Assembly (NCBI RefSeq): GCF_900454495.1 | Contig: NZ_UGSI01000001.1 | Location: 1,922,001 to 1,986,000, forward strand | DNA: 64,000 nt | Source of the DNA: Paenibacillus macerans | Lineage (GTDB): Bacteria; Bacillota; Bacilli; Paenibacillales; Paenibacillaceae | Reading direction: 5' to 3' | Shown: piece by piece, positions 42,278-50,648 of the stretch | How positions within the stretch are numbered: the stretch's first letter is position 1 | How the letters are laid out: the number at the start of each line of letters is the position of its first letter | Translations under genes and position numbers: made by a program | Notes under the pieces: generated by a model | Databases searched by the model: none | What the model was told of the DNA's origin: nothing | The model's input: only the letters and a program-made list of their open reading frames with translations

Positions 42278-43074
42278 GAAATCACCTCAAGCCTACGCGC
42301 TTCCGGAGCAACCGCGCTTTTTCCCAAATACGCTTCAATCACTTTCGGATGGCTGCGGATCGCCTCGGGGCCGCCTTCGGCAATCTTCATCCCGTAGTCC
42401 AGCACCAAAATATGCTCGGACAACTCCATCACCAGCTTCATATCGTGTTCGATCAAAATAATCGTCATCCCGGTATTCTCCTGGATCTGCCGGATCAGCC
42501 CGATCAGCTCCGCCGTTTCCCGCGGGTTCATGCCCGCCGCCGGTTCGTCCAGCAGCAGCACCTTCGGCTTTGCCGCCAGCGCCCGGGCGATTTCCAGCCG
42601 TCTTTGCGCCCCGTAAGGCAAGCTTCCCGCCTGCTCGTTCAGCAGCTCCGCCAGGCCGACAAATTCCAGCAGCCGGTAAGCCTCAAGCTGAGCCTGCTCC
42701 TCTTCCTGACGGAATTTCGGCAAGGAAAGCAAAGTCCCGAGCAACCCCGCTTTCAAATGAATATGCCTGCCGACCATCACGTTTTCGAGTACGGTCATGC
42801 TGCCGAACAGGCGGATATTTTGAAACGTCCGGGCGATTCCTTGGCTCGCCACTTGATGCGGTTTGACGCCCACGATCGATTTCCCTTCCAATTCAATCAC
42901 GCCTTCGTCCGGCGCATAGATGCCCGTAATCATATTGAAAAAAGTCGTTTTTCCGGCCCCGTTCGGCCCGATTACGGCGGATATTTTGCCGCGGGGGAAC
43001 GAAAAATCGACGCCGTCCACCGCCGTCAGTCCGCCGAAGCGTTTCACGAGACCCTTCACCTTCAAAACGGTCAT
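42274..43074 (-). CDS. livG: Branched-chain amino acid ABC transporter, ATP-binding protein LivG
   Basis: A 266-aa ATPase. Walker A GPNGAGKTTFFNMITG, the LivG-type IARTFQNIRLFGSMTVLENVMVG stretch (about 75-97), signature LPYGAQRRLEIARAL and Walker B VLLLDEPAAGMNP are present, and IEHDMKLVM supplies the switch His. It overlaps both neighbours by 4 bp (ATGA), so translation of livM, livG and livF is probably coupled. Confidence 0.94.
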   Translation of the reverse strand: MTVLKVKGLVKRFGGLTAVDGVDFSFPRGKISAVIGPNGAGKTTFFNMITGIYAPDEGVIELEGKSIVGVKPHQVASQGIARTFQNIRLFGSMTVLENVMVGRHIHLKAGLLGTLLSLPKFRQEEEQAQLEAYRLLEFVGLAELLNEQAGSLPYGAQRRLEIARALAAKPKVLLLDEPAAGMNPRETAELIGLIRQIQENTGMTIILIEHDMKLVMELSEHILVLDYGMKIAEGGPEAIRSHPKVIEAYLGKSAVAPEARRLEVIS

Positions 43075-44366
43075 TTGCCGACACCTCCGCTCTGTTGTTT
43101 GCCCTGCTGCCGGAACGAAAGCACAGGAGAAGAACGCTGGCCCCTAAGCCGCTCGCCGTCCACCTTGCGATTTTTGGCCGAAATCAAGCCGTTAGGCCTG
43201 AATATCGCGATAAGCACAAGGATGGCGCCGAATATGAGCCGCTGCATTTTGGACGGGGAAATCGAGCTGGGGATGTTGAGCACCCCTTGCAGCGTTAGCT
43301 GGTTCAGCCAATTGGTCAGCTCTGTCAGCACCTGCAAATTGAGGATCGTTACCAGCGCCGCGCCGAGGATAACCCCCGGCACGCTGCCCATGCCGCCCAG
43401 CAGCACCATCACCAAAATCGTGATCGATTCCAGCAGCGTAAAGCTGGTCGGATCGATGAACGTTTGCTTGGCGGCGAACACAACGCCCATCATCCCGGAA
43501 AACGAGGCGCCGATGGCAAAGGCGGTCAGCTTGGTCCGGATCAGCGGCACGCCCATCGACTGGGCGGCGATTTCGTTCTCCCGGATCGCCTTCCAAGCCC
43601 GTCCGAGCCGGGAATGCTCCAGTCTTTTTACGCTGAAGATGACGAGCGCCAAAATGAACACCACGATAAAATAATACTGGTTCGGAAACGTAAACTTGTA
43701 GCCGAACAAGCTGGGCGCCTGAATCGAAGACAACCCCATCGCCCCGTTCGTAATGTTCACCGGCCTATCCAAATTGTTGAAAATGATCCGGATGATTTCG
43801 CCGAAGCCCAGCGTGACGATCGCCAAGTAATCGCCTTTGACGCGCAGCACCGGGAGGCCGAGCAGCAAGCCGAACAACGCGGCCATAAACCCGCCGATTG
43901 CGATGAAGATCCAGAAAGCTCCGCCGGACAGCGGAAACAGCCCCCCGCCAATAAATTCATTCGCCTGCGGCGTCGCAAAAATCGCGTAAGTGTAAGCCCC
44001 GACGGCGAAAAAGGCGACAAACCCCAGATCGAGCAGGCCGGCGAATCCGACCACGATATTCAGACCAAGCGCCATCGCGATGTAAATGCCGCATTGCGTC
44101 GCTACCTCCATGTAGGACTGGTGCGAAGGCCCGCCCGAAGTGGCGAACGGAATGACCAGCAGCACCAAAACCGCTCCAATCGCCCATTTGATGGAGACCG
44201 GAAACGTAGTGTAATAAAGCAGCAGCAAGGAACCCAGGAGCAGCAAAAACGCAACCACGGATTTATCCGAAAAATAGACGCTCGCGGCCGTAACGATCAC
44301 GAACAACGAAAAAAGCGCGGCTTGCGCGGCTTTGCTGCGTCCCAGCCATACACTCAGTCGGTTCAC
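43071..44366 (-). CDS. livM: Branched-chain amino acid ABC transporter, permease LivM
   Basis: A 431-aa permease with about ten helices. The GTG start at 44366 has AGGTGA seven bases upstream. Family motifs are GLNIVVGFAGLLDLGFVAFFAVGAY (about 98-122), LRVKGDYLAIVTLGFGEIIR and FAIGASFSGMMGVVFA. The C-terminal extension after ILVLIAIFRPNGL is longer than average and hydrophilic. It pairs with LivH to form the membrane pore. The gap to livH is 10 bp. Confidence 0.93.
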   Translation of the reverse strand: MNRLSVWLGRSKAAQAALFSLFVIVTAASVYFSDKSVVAFLLLLGSLLLLYYTTFPVSIKWAIGAVLVLLVIPFATSGGPSHQSYMEVATQCGIYIAMALGLNIVVGFAGLLDLGFVAFFAVGAYTYAIFATPQANEFIGGGLFPLSGGAFWIFIAIGGFMAALFGLLLGLPVLRVKGDYLAIVTLGFGEIIRIIFNNLDRPVNITNGAMGLSSIQAPSLFGYKFTFPNQYYFIVVFILALVIFSVKRLEHSRLGRAWKAIRENEIAAQSMGVPLIRTKLTAFAIGASFSGMMGVVFAAKQTFIDPTSFTLLESITILVMVLLGGMGSVPGVILGAALVTILNLQVLTELTNWLNQLTLQGVLNIPSSISPSKMQRLIFGAILVLIAIFRPNGLISAKNRKVDGERLRGQRSSPVLSFRQQGKQQSGGVGK

Positions 44367-44376
44367 GAAGCTTCAC

Positions 44377-45360
44377 CTACACTTTCTCTTTGAGGGCTCT
44401 GCCGAACAGCCCCTCCGGCTTGAATATCAACACCGCGATCAAAATCAGAAAAGCGACGACATCCTTGTATTCCCCGCCCAGCGTTCCGCCGGTAATCACC
44501 GACAGGTTGGCCGAGGAGAACATTTCCAGCACGCCGATAAACAAACCGCCGAACATCGCGCCCCGGATATTTCCGATTCCGCCCAGCACCGCCGCGGTGA
44601 ACGCCTTCATGCCCAAAATAAAACCGATATACGGGTCGATCGTTCCGTATTGCTGCGCGAACAGCACGCCGGTGCCGCCGCCCAGCGCGGAGCCGATAAA
44701 AAACGTCAAGGCGATCACCTTGTTGACATTGATCGACATCAGCGCCGCCGTCTCCCGGTCCTGGGCCACGGCGCGCATCGCTTTGCCCCACTTGGTCCGG
44801 TTGACGAACAGATCGAGCCCGATCATCAAAACGACGGCGACGGCCACGACGATGATCGTGTTCGTTTTCAGAAAAGCGTCGTTAAACCCGCCCCACAGCG
44901 ACGATGCCCCTAGCTTGAGGTTATCGCCGTAAAGCGAGATGCCGGTAACGACGAAATTTCCGGTGCGCACATCGGCGATAAACCGCACGATATCCTGAAG
45001 CAGAAAGGAGACGCCGATCGCGGAGATCAGGGAGATCAATTTGGGAGCATTGCGGAGCGGCCGGTAGGCCACCCGCTCGATCCCGATTCCCATCACCCCC
45101 GTAAACACCATCGCCGCCGCGAGGATCAGAAAATAAGCCAATCCGCCCGGCAGAGCGCCGAGCCAGCCGGCGGAGCTCATCCCAAGCAGCGCCGCCGTTC
45201 CTACAAAAGCGCCGGTCATAAATATTTCGCCATGGGCAAAATTAATGAATTCAAGAATGCCGTAAACCATCGTATACCCGATCGCCACCACGGCGTAAAC
45301 CGCGCCCAAAGTAAGGCCGTCCACCAATACCTGGGGAAGAGTTTGCAGGATCGTATCCAT
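44377..45360 (-). CDS. livH: Branched-chain amino acid ABC transporter, permease LivH
   Basis: A 327-aa permease with eight or so helices. It opens with LVDGLTLGAVYAVVAIGYTMVYGILEFINFAHGEIFM (about 12-48), the strongest LivH signature; ALGGGTGVLFAQQYGTIDPY and AFTAAVLGGIGNIRGA are also family blocks. The start ATG 45360 has AAAAGGGG upstream. It follows the binding-protein gene by 36 bp and begins the membrane part of the operon. Confidence 0.94.
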   Translation of the reverse strand: MDTILQTLPQVLVDGLTLGAVYAVVAIGYTMVYGILEFINFAHGEIFMTGAFVGTAALLGMSSAGWLGALPGGLAYFLILAAAMVFTGVMGIGIERVAYRPLRNAPKLISLISAIGVSFLLQDIVRFIADVRTGNFVVTGISLYGDNLKLGASSLWGGFNDAFLKTNTIIVVAVAVVLMIGLDLFVNRTKWGKAMRAVAQDRETAALMSINVNKVIALTFFIGSALGGGTGVLFAQQYGTIDPYIGFILGMKAFTAAVLGGIGNIRGAMFGGLFIGVLEMFSSANLSVITGGTLGGEYKDVVAFLILIAVLIFKPEGLFGRALKEKV

Positions 45361-45396
45361 TATGGCCTAACCCCTTTTTTAGAAGTGTGTACGAGC

Positions 45397-46644
45397 TTAT
45401 TTGGGCTGTTCAATTTCCGAAACCATCGCGCCCGGGTAAGCTTGGTTTTCAAACTTGTAGATAAACACCTTCGCGTATTTGTTGTCCCCTATATCGTCAA
45501 AGCTGACTTTCGTGGCCACCCCATCGAAATCGGTGGTCGCCCGCACGGCGTCGCGCACCTGTTCACGCGCCGGCAGCTTGCCGCCGTTATCTTCAATCGC
45601 CTTTTTCACCCCGTTCAAAATAACGTTCATCGCGTCGTAGGAATATGCCGAATAGTTTTCGACCGATTTGCCGAATTTCTCCTTATATTTATCCGCCCAT
45701 GCCTGATTTGATTTGGTGATGTCGGTCGATACGGAGCTGTAGGCCACCTCCGTCAATTTATCCCCGGCGATGTCGACCATCCCCGAGGAATCGAGCGCGT
45801 CCCCGCCCATGATCGGAACGGCAATACCCTTCTCCCGCGCCTGCTTCACAATAAGCCCGGCTTCCGCATACATCCCGCCGAAGAAGATGAAGTCCGGCTT
45901 TTTGCTGAGCACCTGGTTCAGAACGCCGTTGAAGTCTTTTTCGCCGACCGTGATTCCTTCGTAACCCGCGATCGTGGCCCCAAGCTCCTCGGCCGCGGTT
46001 TTGAAGGCGTCTGCCAGCCCCTGGCCGTAAGCCGTTTTGTCCTGGATGACAAAGATGTTTTTGGCCCCTACCGTTTTGACGGCATATTCGGCGCCGGCCG
46101 GCCCTTGGAAATCGTCGCGGGCGACGACCCGGTTCGCCACCTTCAGCTTGCGGTCGGTAAATTCCGTCGCCGTGCTGGCCGGAGATACCATCGGAATGCT
46201 GTATTTCTCATAAACGACCGAGCTCGGAATGGATACGCCGGAGTTCAAGTGCCCCAGCACCGCCATAACCGCCTGATCGGCGCCGATCAGTTCGGCGTTG
46301 GCCACGCCTTTTTTCTGATCGCCTTGATCGTCGTATGGAACATACTGCAGGTCGAAGCCGAGTTCCTTGAATTCCGCTTGCCGTTCCTCCAGCGCCATTT
46401 GGCCCCCGAGCTTAATCGATTCCCCCTGGATCGCCGATCCGCCGGATAAAGGCGATTGGGAAGCGATCTTGATGACGGTCAAAGCGCCGCCGGACGAACC
46501 TCCGGCCGCCCCGCTTCCCTTGCCGCCTTCGGTTCCGTTGCCGCCGCCGCTCGCGTTTCCTCCCCCGTTGGAACCGCACGCCGAAAGCAAACCAATGATG
46601 AGAAAAGAAACCAAGAAAAACGCTAAAGCTTTTTTTACCTTCAT
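45397..46644 (-). CDS. livK: Branched-chain amino acid-binding lipoprotein
   Basis: A 415-aa extracellular lipoprotein with lipobox LLSAC (about residue 23) and a long Gly/Ser linker. The binding domain is of the Leu/Ile/Val type: IKIASQSPLSGGSAIQGESI, AVLGHLNSGVSIPSSVVYEK, MVSPASTATEFTDRKL, KNIFVIQDKTAYGQGLADAF and PDFIFFGGMYAEAGLIVKQA. Start ATG 46644 follows GGGAGGG by eight bases. It is first gene of the liv operon. Its exact ligand among branched-chain or other amino acids is not determinable. Confidence 0.92.
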   Translation of the reverse strand: MKVKKALAFFLVSFLIIGLLSACGSNGGGNASGGGNGTEGGKGSGAAGGSSGGALTVIKIASQSPLSGGSAIQGESIKLGGQMALEERQAEFKELGFDLQYVPYDDQGDQKKGVANAELIGADQAVMAVLGHLNSGVSIPSSVVYEKYSIPMVSPASTATEFTDRKLKVANRVVARDDFQGPAGAEYAVKTVGAKNIFVIQDKTAYGQGLADAFKTAAEELGATIAGYEGITVGEKDFNGVLNQVLSKKPDFIFFGGMYAEAGLIVKQAREKGIAVPIMGGDALDSSGMVDIAGDKLTEVAYSSVSTDITKSNQAWADKYKEKFGKSVENYSAYSYDAMNVILNGVKKAIEDNGGKLPAREQVRDAVRATTDFDGVATKVSFDDIGDNKYAKVFIYKFENQAYPGAMVSEIEQPK

Positions 46645-46758
46645 CCTTTAACCCTCCCAGAAATTGTATGCGTGCAGGCAACCGGCTTTAAAACCGCTTC
46701 GGTGGCCTACACAATGGTTTGCGTTTCTCACTGACCGCCTTTTATTATGTCATGTTAA

Positions 46759-46775
46759 TGTAAGTTATTTTTACG
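46759..46775. promoter_or_regulatory. GlnR/TnrA-like box downstream of the liv promoter
   Basis: TGTAAGTTATTTTTACG fits the TGTNA-N7-TNACA consensus with one mismatch (final base). It lies about 25-40 bp downstream of the predicted transcription start of livK, a position expected to repress. Confidence 0.5.
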
Positions 46776-46805
46776 CAAATCAGTATAAAAACCTCTACAA
46801 CTCCA

Positions 46806-46835
46806 TATTTACACGAGAAAGGCGATTTTTGTCAA
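46806..46835 (-). promoter_or_regulatory. Sigma-A-type promoter of the liv operon
   Basis: On the minus strand TTGACA (46835-46830) and TAAATA (46811-46806) are spaced 18 bp, giving a predicted start near 46799, about 155 bases before the livK ATG. Confidence 0.6.
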
Positions 46836-46851
46836 CTGTTTATTTCATATA

Positions 46852-46868
46852 TGTAAGTTATTTGAACA
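46852..46868. promoter_or_regulatory. GlnR/TnrA-like box upstream of the liv promoter
   Basis: TGTAAGTTATTTGAACA fits TGTNA-N7-TNACA with one mismatch and shares its first 12 bases with the downstream box. It is centred about 60 bp upstream of the predicted start, a position that suits activation. Confidence 0.5.
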
Positions 46869-47027
46869 ATATATGATATATATTATAACTTTTAAAAAAC
46901 GGGTGCGATTTAAGTAGAAGCAGATTGAGAGGCATGGGGGTGGGGAAAAAGCATGCGGACTGTGTCGTAAAGTTAGTTGAGCACCAGCATACTACGAGAG
47001 GTGCCGATTTCTCCGAAATGCAAAAGT

Positions 47028-48578
47028 GACTCAAAACCTAATAATCAGCGCTTGACAGTCAAGCCGGCCGGCAACCGATCGTGGCAAGAAGTGCCGGAAA
47101 GGCGTTGAAAGCGTGAAGACAGGGAAGGCCGGCGGGTTGGTCGGCAGATCAACATCCGCTATCCGGACGCTTTGCACGATTATCCCGTTTGATCAGGTAG
47201 CAGAGAAGAAGATAAATTCAGAAGAAGGAGATATATTGGAAAAAGGATATTTTCGGGATAGATAGATTTGTTTCCAAGAAACAAACATGTTCTAGATCAT
47301 TTAGATGGTTTCGGGAAAAAGAGGTTTAGGAGAAGTGAAGCAGACCTGACGGGAGAGATCGGACAAGACACCGGGAACAATAAAAAGACCGTAATCAGGC
47401 TGCGGCCGCAAGGGGCTGGTTCGGTTGGCGTGCGATCAGCCGGCGGTAAGGGATCGCGGGAATCGCCACACACATCTGCAGCAACTTCTGCCGCATCGTT
47501 TCTTCCGCTCCGGACAGTCCTCCGGACAGGTGCAGTCGGCGGCGTCCGGTGTACTCGTTCAGGTACGCCTGCAGATGCTTCAGTCCCAAGGCTCCATACG
47601 TATTCTTCAGCGATTCCCACGCCTCTCTCACCACTTTCCGCAAGGGCAAATACAGCCGAAAGGCTTGAGGGAACGTCTGTAACGCCGCTGTACGGGGATC
47701 CACATGCCCGCTAATAAACGCGGTTAGATCGTGACGGTTTGCCCTTTTTTCGCCTCCCCGCTTATGCGGTACCAGGCGGATTTTGACCTGCTCCGGCTCG
47801 CCTAACTCCGTGACCGTGCAACCGGCTACGACCGCCGAGGCGTACGGATGCGAAAGCTGACACCGGGACGGATTACGCCCATACTGATCACTGTTCACCT
47901 TCACGTCTCCGGAGAGCAGCTCCCGGGCATCGAACTCCCCCACGGCATGACGTATTTTGTGCAGCACCGACCAGGCGGTCTTGTAAGTGACCCGGATCAC
48001 CTTGCTCAGCCGCAGCGCCGAGATGCCGCCTTCAAGCAGGAACAACTCCAGTGCCTGAAACCACTTCACTAGGGGGAGATGCGTTCCTTCAAAAATCGTG
48101 CCGACCAAAGGCGATGTTTGATGCTTGCACTTTCCGCACTCGAACAAGGGGATATGCCGGGAAGTCAGACGGCTGCACCGGGTATGAGCGCAGCGCGGAC
48201 AGACGAAGCCGCTTGGCCACTTCATCGCGATCAGCGCCTCCATGCAGTCCTGCTCGCTGTTAAAACGGCTGCTGAATGGTTGAAGTTCCGTTCCCGCATT
48301 GGCTTCCATATCCGCTTACCTCCCGAATCAAGAATGCACGAACATACGTTCCGTTTATTTCATTATACCAAACATGCGTTCCCTTATCAAGACGAAAAAT
48401 TCATCTGATCCGCCTCATTTTTTTTATCTCTTTTTCTTTATCCCGTACACTAGCCCCCCCCCCCCCTGAACGAAAGGGATAATCGTGCAAAGGCAAGCAG
48501 AAAGCAGGGACACCAAGACACGAAAGCTATAAAACCAAAGCCATAATTTTCGTCAAGCACTGATCACGGTTTTGAGCC
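47028..48578 (-). mobile_element. IS1595-type insertion sequence, copy 2 (1551 bp)
   Basis: Ends are set by homology to the 283-bp relic: the left end GACTCAAAACC starts at 47028 and the right end, ending GGTTTTGAGCC, stops at 48578. Both terminal repeats run inwards to GCTTGAC. Inner inverted repeats CTTTGCACGATTATCCC (about 47169) and GGGATAATCGTGCAAAG (about 48476) lie about 100-140 bp inside the ends. No matching 8-bp duplication is visible (GCAAAAGT left, GTCTTTTT right), so one end may have been rearranged. A C-run of about 14 bases lies near 48454-48467. It sits between the liv promoter region and a GNAT gene. Confidence 0.82.
47395..48309 (-). CDS. IS1595-type transposase (copy 2)
   Basis: A 304-aa protein with ATG 48309 behind GGGAGGTAAGCGGAT. 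The zinc ribbon (CPRCAHTRCSRL, FECGKCKHQTSP) and ISXO2-like domain match copy 1; differences are scattered substitutions, with a small cluster in the QTFPQAFRLYLPLRKV region. The frame is intact and ends in QPLAAAA. The enzyme would act on the GGCTCAA-type ends, and could mobilise the 283-bp relic in trans. Its stop codon is followed directly by the left arm without the extra segment of copy 1. Confidence 0.86.
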   Translation of the reverse strand: MEANAGTELQPFSSRFNSEQDCMEALIAMKWPSGFVCPRCAHTRCSRLTSRHIPLFECGKCKHQTSPLVGTIFEGTHLPLVKWFQALELFLLEGGISALRLSKVIRVTYKTAWSVLHKIRHAVGEFDARELLSGDVKVNSDQYGRNPSRCQLSHPYASAVVAGCTVTELGEPEQVKIRLVPHKRGGEKRANRHDLTAFISGHVDPRTAALQTFPQAFRLYLPLRKVVREAWESLKNTYGALGLKHLQAYLNEYTGRRRLHLSGGLSGAEETMRQKLLQMCVAIPAIPYRRLIARQPNQPLAAAA

Positions 48579-48652
48579 GTCTTTTTATCGAATGGACCTT
48601 TATAAGATGCACTTTTACAGCTGTTCTCCAAGCACTCCAAGGCTCAGAACAC

Positions 48653-48686
48653 AAAAAAGCCCCCTTCCCAAAAACAAGAGGGGAGC
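48653..48686 (-). terminator. Rho-independent terminator of the purT-GNAT unit
   Basis: GCTCCCCTC/GAAGGGGGC stem (48659-48667 with 48678-48686, one G-T pair) followed on the minus transcript by TTTTTTG, about 45 bp after the GNAT stop. Confidence 0.75.
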
Positions 48687-48730
48687 CGATATAAAATTAA
48701 GACTATCAGGTTCAATTACAATCCGTTCGC

Positions 48731-49195
48731 TTACAGCAGCGACTTGCTTAAACGATAACCCAAGCTCGTGAAGCCCAGGTGCTCGTAAAACGATTTGGCG
48801 GACATGTAATTCTCGCGTGCCGTGGACACGATCAGCTCCGAGCTGCTGCGCTGGCGTCCCCAGCTCTCCGCTTCTTCGATCAGGCGTTTCCCGAAACCGT
48901 TGCCCCGGTGCTTCTCATCAACGATCAGAGCCGTAATCTGCGTCACCGGTCTACTCATATCATGGGTTTGATACTGCTTCAGAAAAGCCGTTCCGACAAT
49001 AACCCCGTCCAATTCCGCCACCAGACTGCTGAACAACGGATGGTCTTCCAGCATGGATAGACGTTCCTTCAGCACGCTGGGCGTTGTCGGGTAACGAAGC
49101 TGGCGCATTAACGGAAGCATGTGTTGACAGTCGTCACAACATCCTTTACGAATGACCAAAGCCGGAGAAAGCACCTGAATACTCAATTGGACCAT
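48731..49195 (-). CDS. GNAT-family N-acetyltransferase
   Basis: A 154-aa protein starting at ATG 49195 (MVQLSIQVLSPALV), with AAAGGTGGT just upstream inside the last codons of purT; the two genes overlap by 13 bp. The single GNAT fold has LIVDEKHRGNGFGKRLIEEAE (acetyl-CoA loop, about 98-118) and SFYEHLGFTSLGYR. It begins with an unusual Cys-pair, GCCDDCQHMLPLM. The acceptor is unknown. Coupling to purT may be coincidental. Confidence 0.82.
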   Translation of the reverse strand: MVQLSIQVLSPALVIRKGCCDDCQHMLPLMRQLRYPTTPSVLKERLSMLEDHPLFSSLVAELDGVIVGTAFLKQYQTHDMSRPVTQITALIVDEKHRGNGFGKRLIEEAESWGRQRSSSELIVSTARENYMSAKSFYEHLGFTSLGYRLSKSLL

Positions 49196-50370
49196 ACCAC
49201 CTTTAATAGATTTGCCGCTTCCTTCGCGCGGCTGCGAGCTGTTTCCACATCTTCTGCGGCACTCAGTGCAACTGCCATTCGTCTGCCCGGTTTGCATAAC
49301 GGTTTTCCGAATATGCGCACCTGCGTCCGCGGCAGGCTTAACGCCTCGCCGATTCCCGCGATCCGGAAGTCTTCTCCCTCCCGGCCCTCTCCGCCTTTGA
49401 GCGTCGCCGACGCACCTGGCGTCAACAGTTCTACAGAAGGAACCGGGAAACCCAAAATCGCGCGAACATGCAGCGCAAACTCCGACAAATCCTGGGTCAC
49501 CATCGTGACCATCCCCGTATCATGGGGTCTTGGGGAAACTTCGCTGAACACAACGCCGTCCGGCGTGATAAACAACTCAACTCCAAACAGGCCGTATCCG
49601 CCCAGCGCGTCCGTGATTTTGCGGGCGATGTCCTGCGCCTCGCGCAGCTCTTCCTCGCTCATAAAGTGAGGCTGCCATGACTCCACATAATCCCCGTCCC
49701 GCTGAATGTGCCCCACCGGCGGACAAAACTCGGTTCCGGAAACCGAACGGACCGTCAGCATCGTGATCTCGCTCGTAAACGGCACAAACGATTCCACGAT
49801 GACCCTCGTGTTTTGGGCGCGCCCGCCTTCCATCGCCATCCGCCAGCACGCTTGCACGTCTTCCCGGCTGCGGCACACGCTTTGCCCTTTGCCGGAAGAG
49901 CTCATGAGCGGCTTAACCACGCAAGGCAGTCCAAGTTCGGCAACCGCCGTTTCCAGCTCCTCCAAACTATCCGCAAACCGGTAATCCGCGGTCGGCAAGC
50001 CCAGCTTCTCCGCTGCCAGGCGCCGAATCCCTTCGCGATCCATCGTCAGCCTCGCCGCCGTGGCCGTCGGAATCACTGTAAAGCCCTCGCTTTCAAGTTC
50101 GACCAGCACTTGAGTGGCAATCGCTTCCACCTCCGGGATGATCAGATCCGGCTTCACTTGCAGAATTAGCGATCTTAAAGCCTCCGGATCCAGCATATCG
50201 ATGACATGGGCTTCATGGGCAACTCCCATGGCCGGCGCATGCTCGTACCGATCGACGGCAATCGTGCGAACGCCCAGGCGCTGCGCTTCGATCACGACCT
50301 CTTTGCCGAGCTCGCCGCTGCCGAGCAGCATGATCGTTTTAGGGCTTCTTGATGCAGGGTTCCCCCACAT
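49183..50370 (-). CDS. purT: Formate-dependent phosphoribosylglycinamide formyltransferase
   Basis: A 395-aa ATP-grasp enzyme that uses formate and ATP for the third step of purine synthesis. Start ATG 50370 (MWGNPASRSPKTIML) follows AAGGGGGA; ATG 50409 has no site. Motifs are MLLGSGELGKEVVIEAQRLG, VDRYEHAPAMGVAH, IIPEVEAIAT, VVKPLMSSSGKGQSV and FSEVSPRPHDTGMVT. It stands apart from the main purine operon, as usual for PurT. It is followed, overlapping, by a GNAT gene. Confidence 0.95.
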   Translation of the reverse strand: MWGNPASRSPKTIMLLGSGELGKEVVIEAQRLGVRTIAVDRYEHAPAMGVAHEAHVIDMLDPEALRSLILQVKPDLIIPEVEAIATQVLVELESEGFTVIPTATAARLTMDREGIRRLAAEKLGLPTADYRFADSLEELETAVAELGLPCVVKPLMSSSGKGQSVCRSREDVQACWRMAMEGGRAQNTRVIVESFVPFTSEITMLTVRSVSGTEFCPPVGHIQRDGDYVESWQPHFMSEEELREAQDIARKITDALGGYGLFGVELFITPDGVVFSEVSPRPHDTGMVTMVTQDLSEFALHVRAILGFPVPSVELLTPGASATLKGGEGREGEDFRIAGIGEALSLPRTQVRIFGKPLCKPGRRMAVALSAAEDVETARSRAKEAANLLKVVWSN

Positions 50371-50648
50371 GATACGATAAATCCCCCTTAACGCTGAGTT
50401 AACAACCATTTAACACTCTACTCTTATTTTCAGGTTTTATGGCCAAGATTGCAATACTTCTAATTAAAATTCGGGATAATTTTCGATAAAAAGTTACAAA
50501 TCGCGAAACTAGGTTTCCACCATAACGTAATAGACCCTTTTTTAGCCATCCATTACCGGTGTGTTCCAGGTTCCTTGATTCCCAAATAGCCCAATACGGC
50601 GGTGTTGTCGCAGCTTTCTGGGATAATGATAGGTTCGGAGAACCGATT
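50371..50648. other. Leader region of purT with an unlikely short ORF
   Basis: The 278 bp between dynA and purT contain a minus-strand ORF (50399-50659, 86 aa) with GAGGAAACGG before its ATG. It has unusual composition and no recognisable domain, and the ribosome site is also the end of dynA. No purine riboswitch core is recognisable. I regard the ORF as unproven. Confidence 0.4.

Noticed and set aside
46680..46740. Attenuator in the livK leader (GCAACCGGC / GCCTACACAATGG region)
   Set aside because: Only short, weak pairing and no U-tract; not supported.
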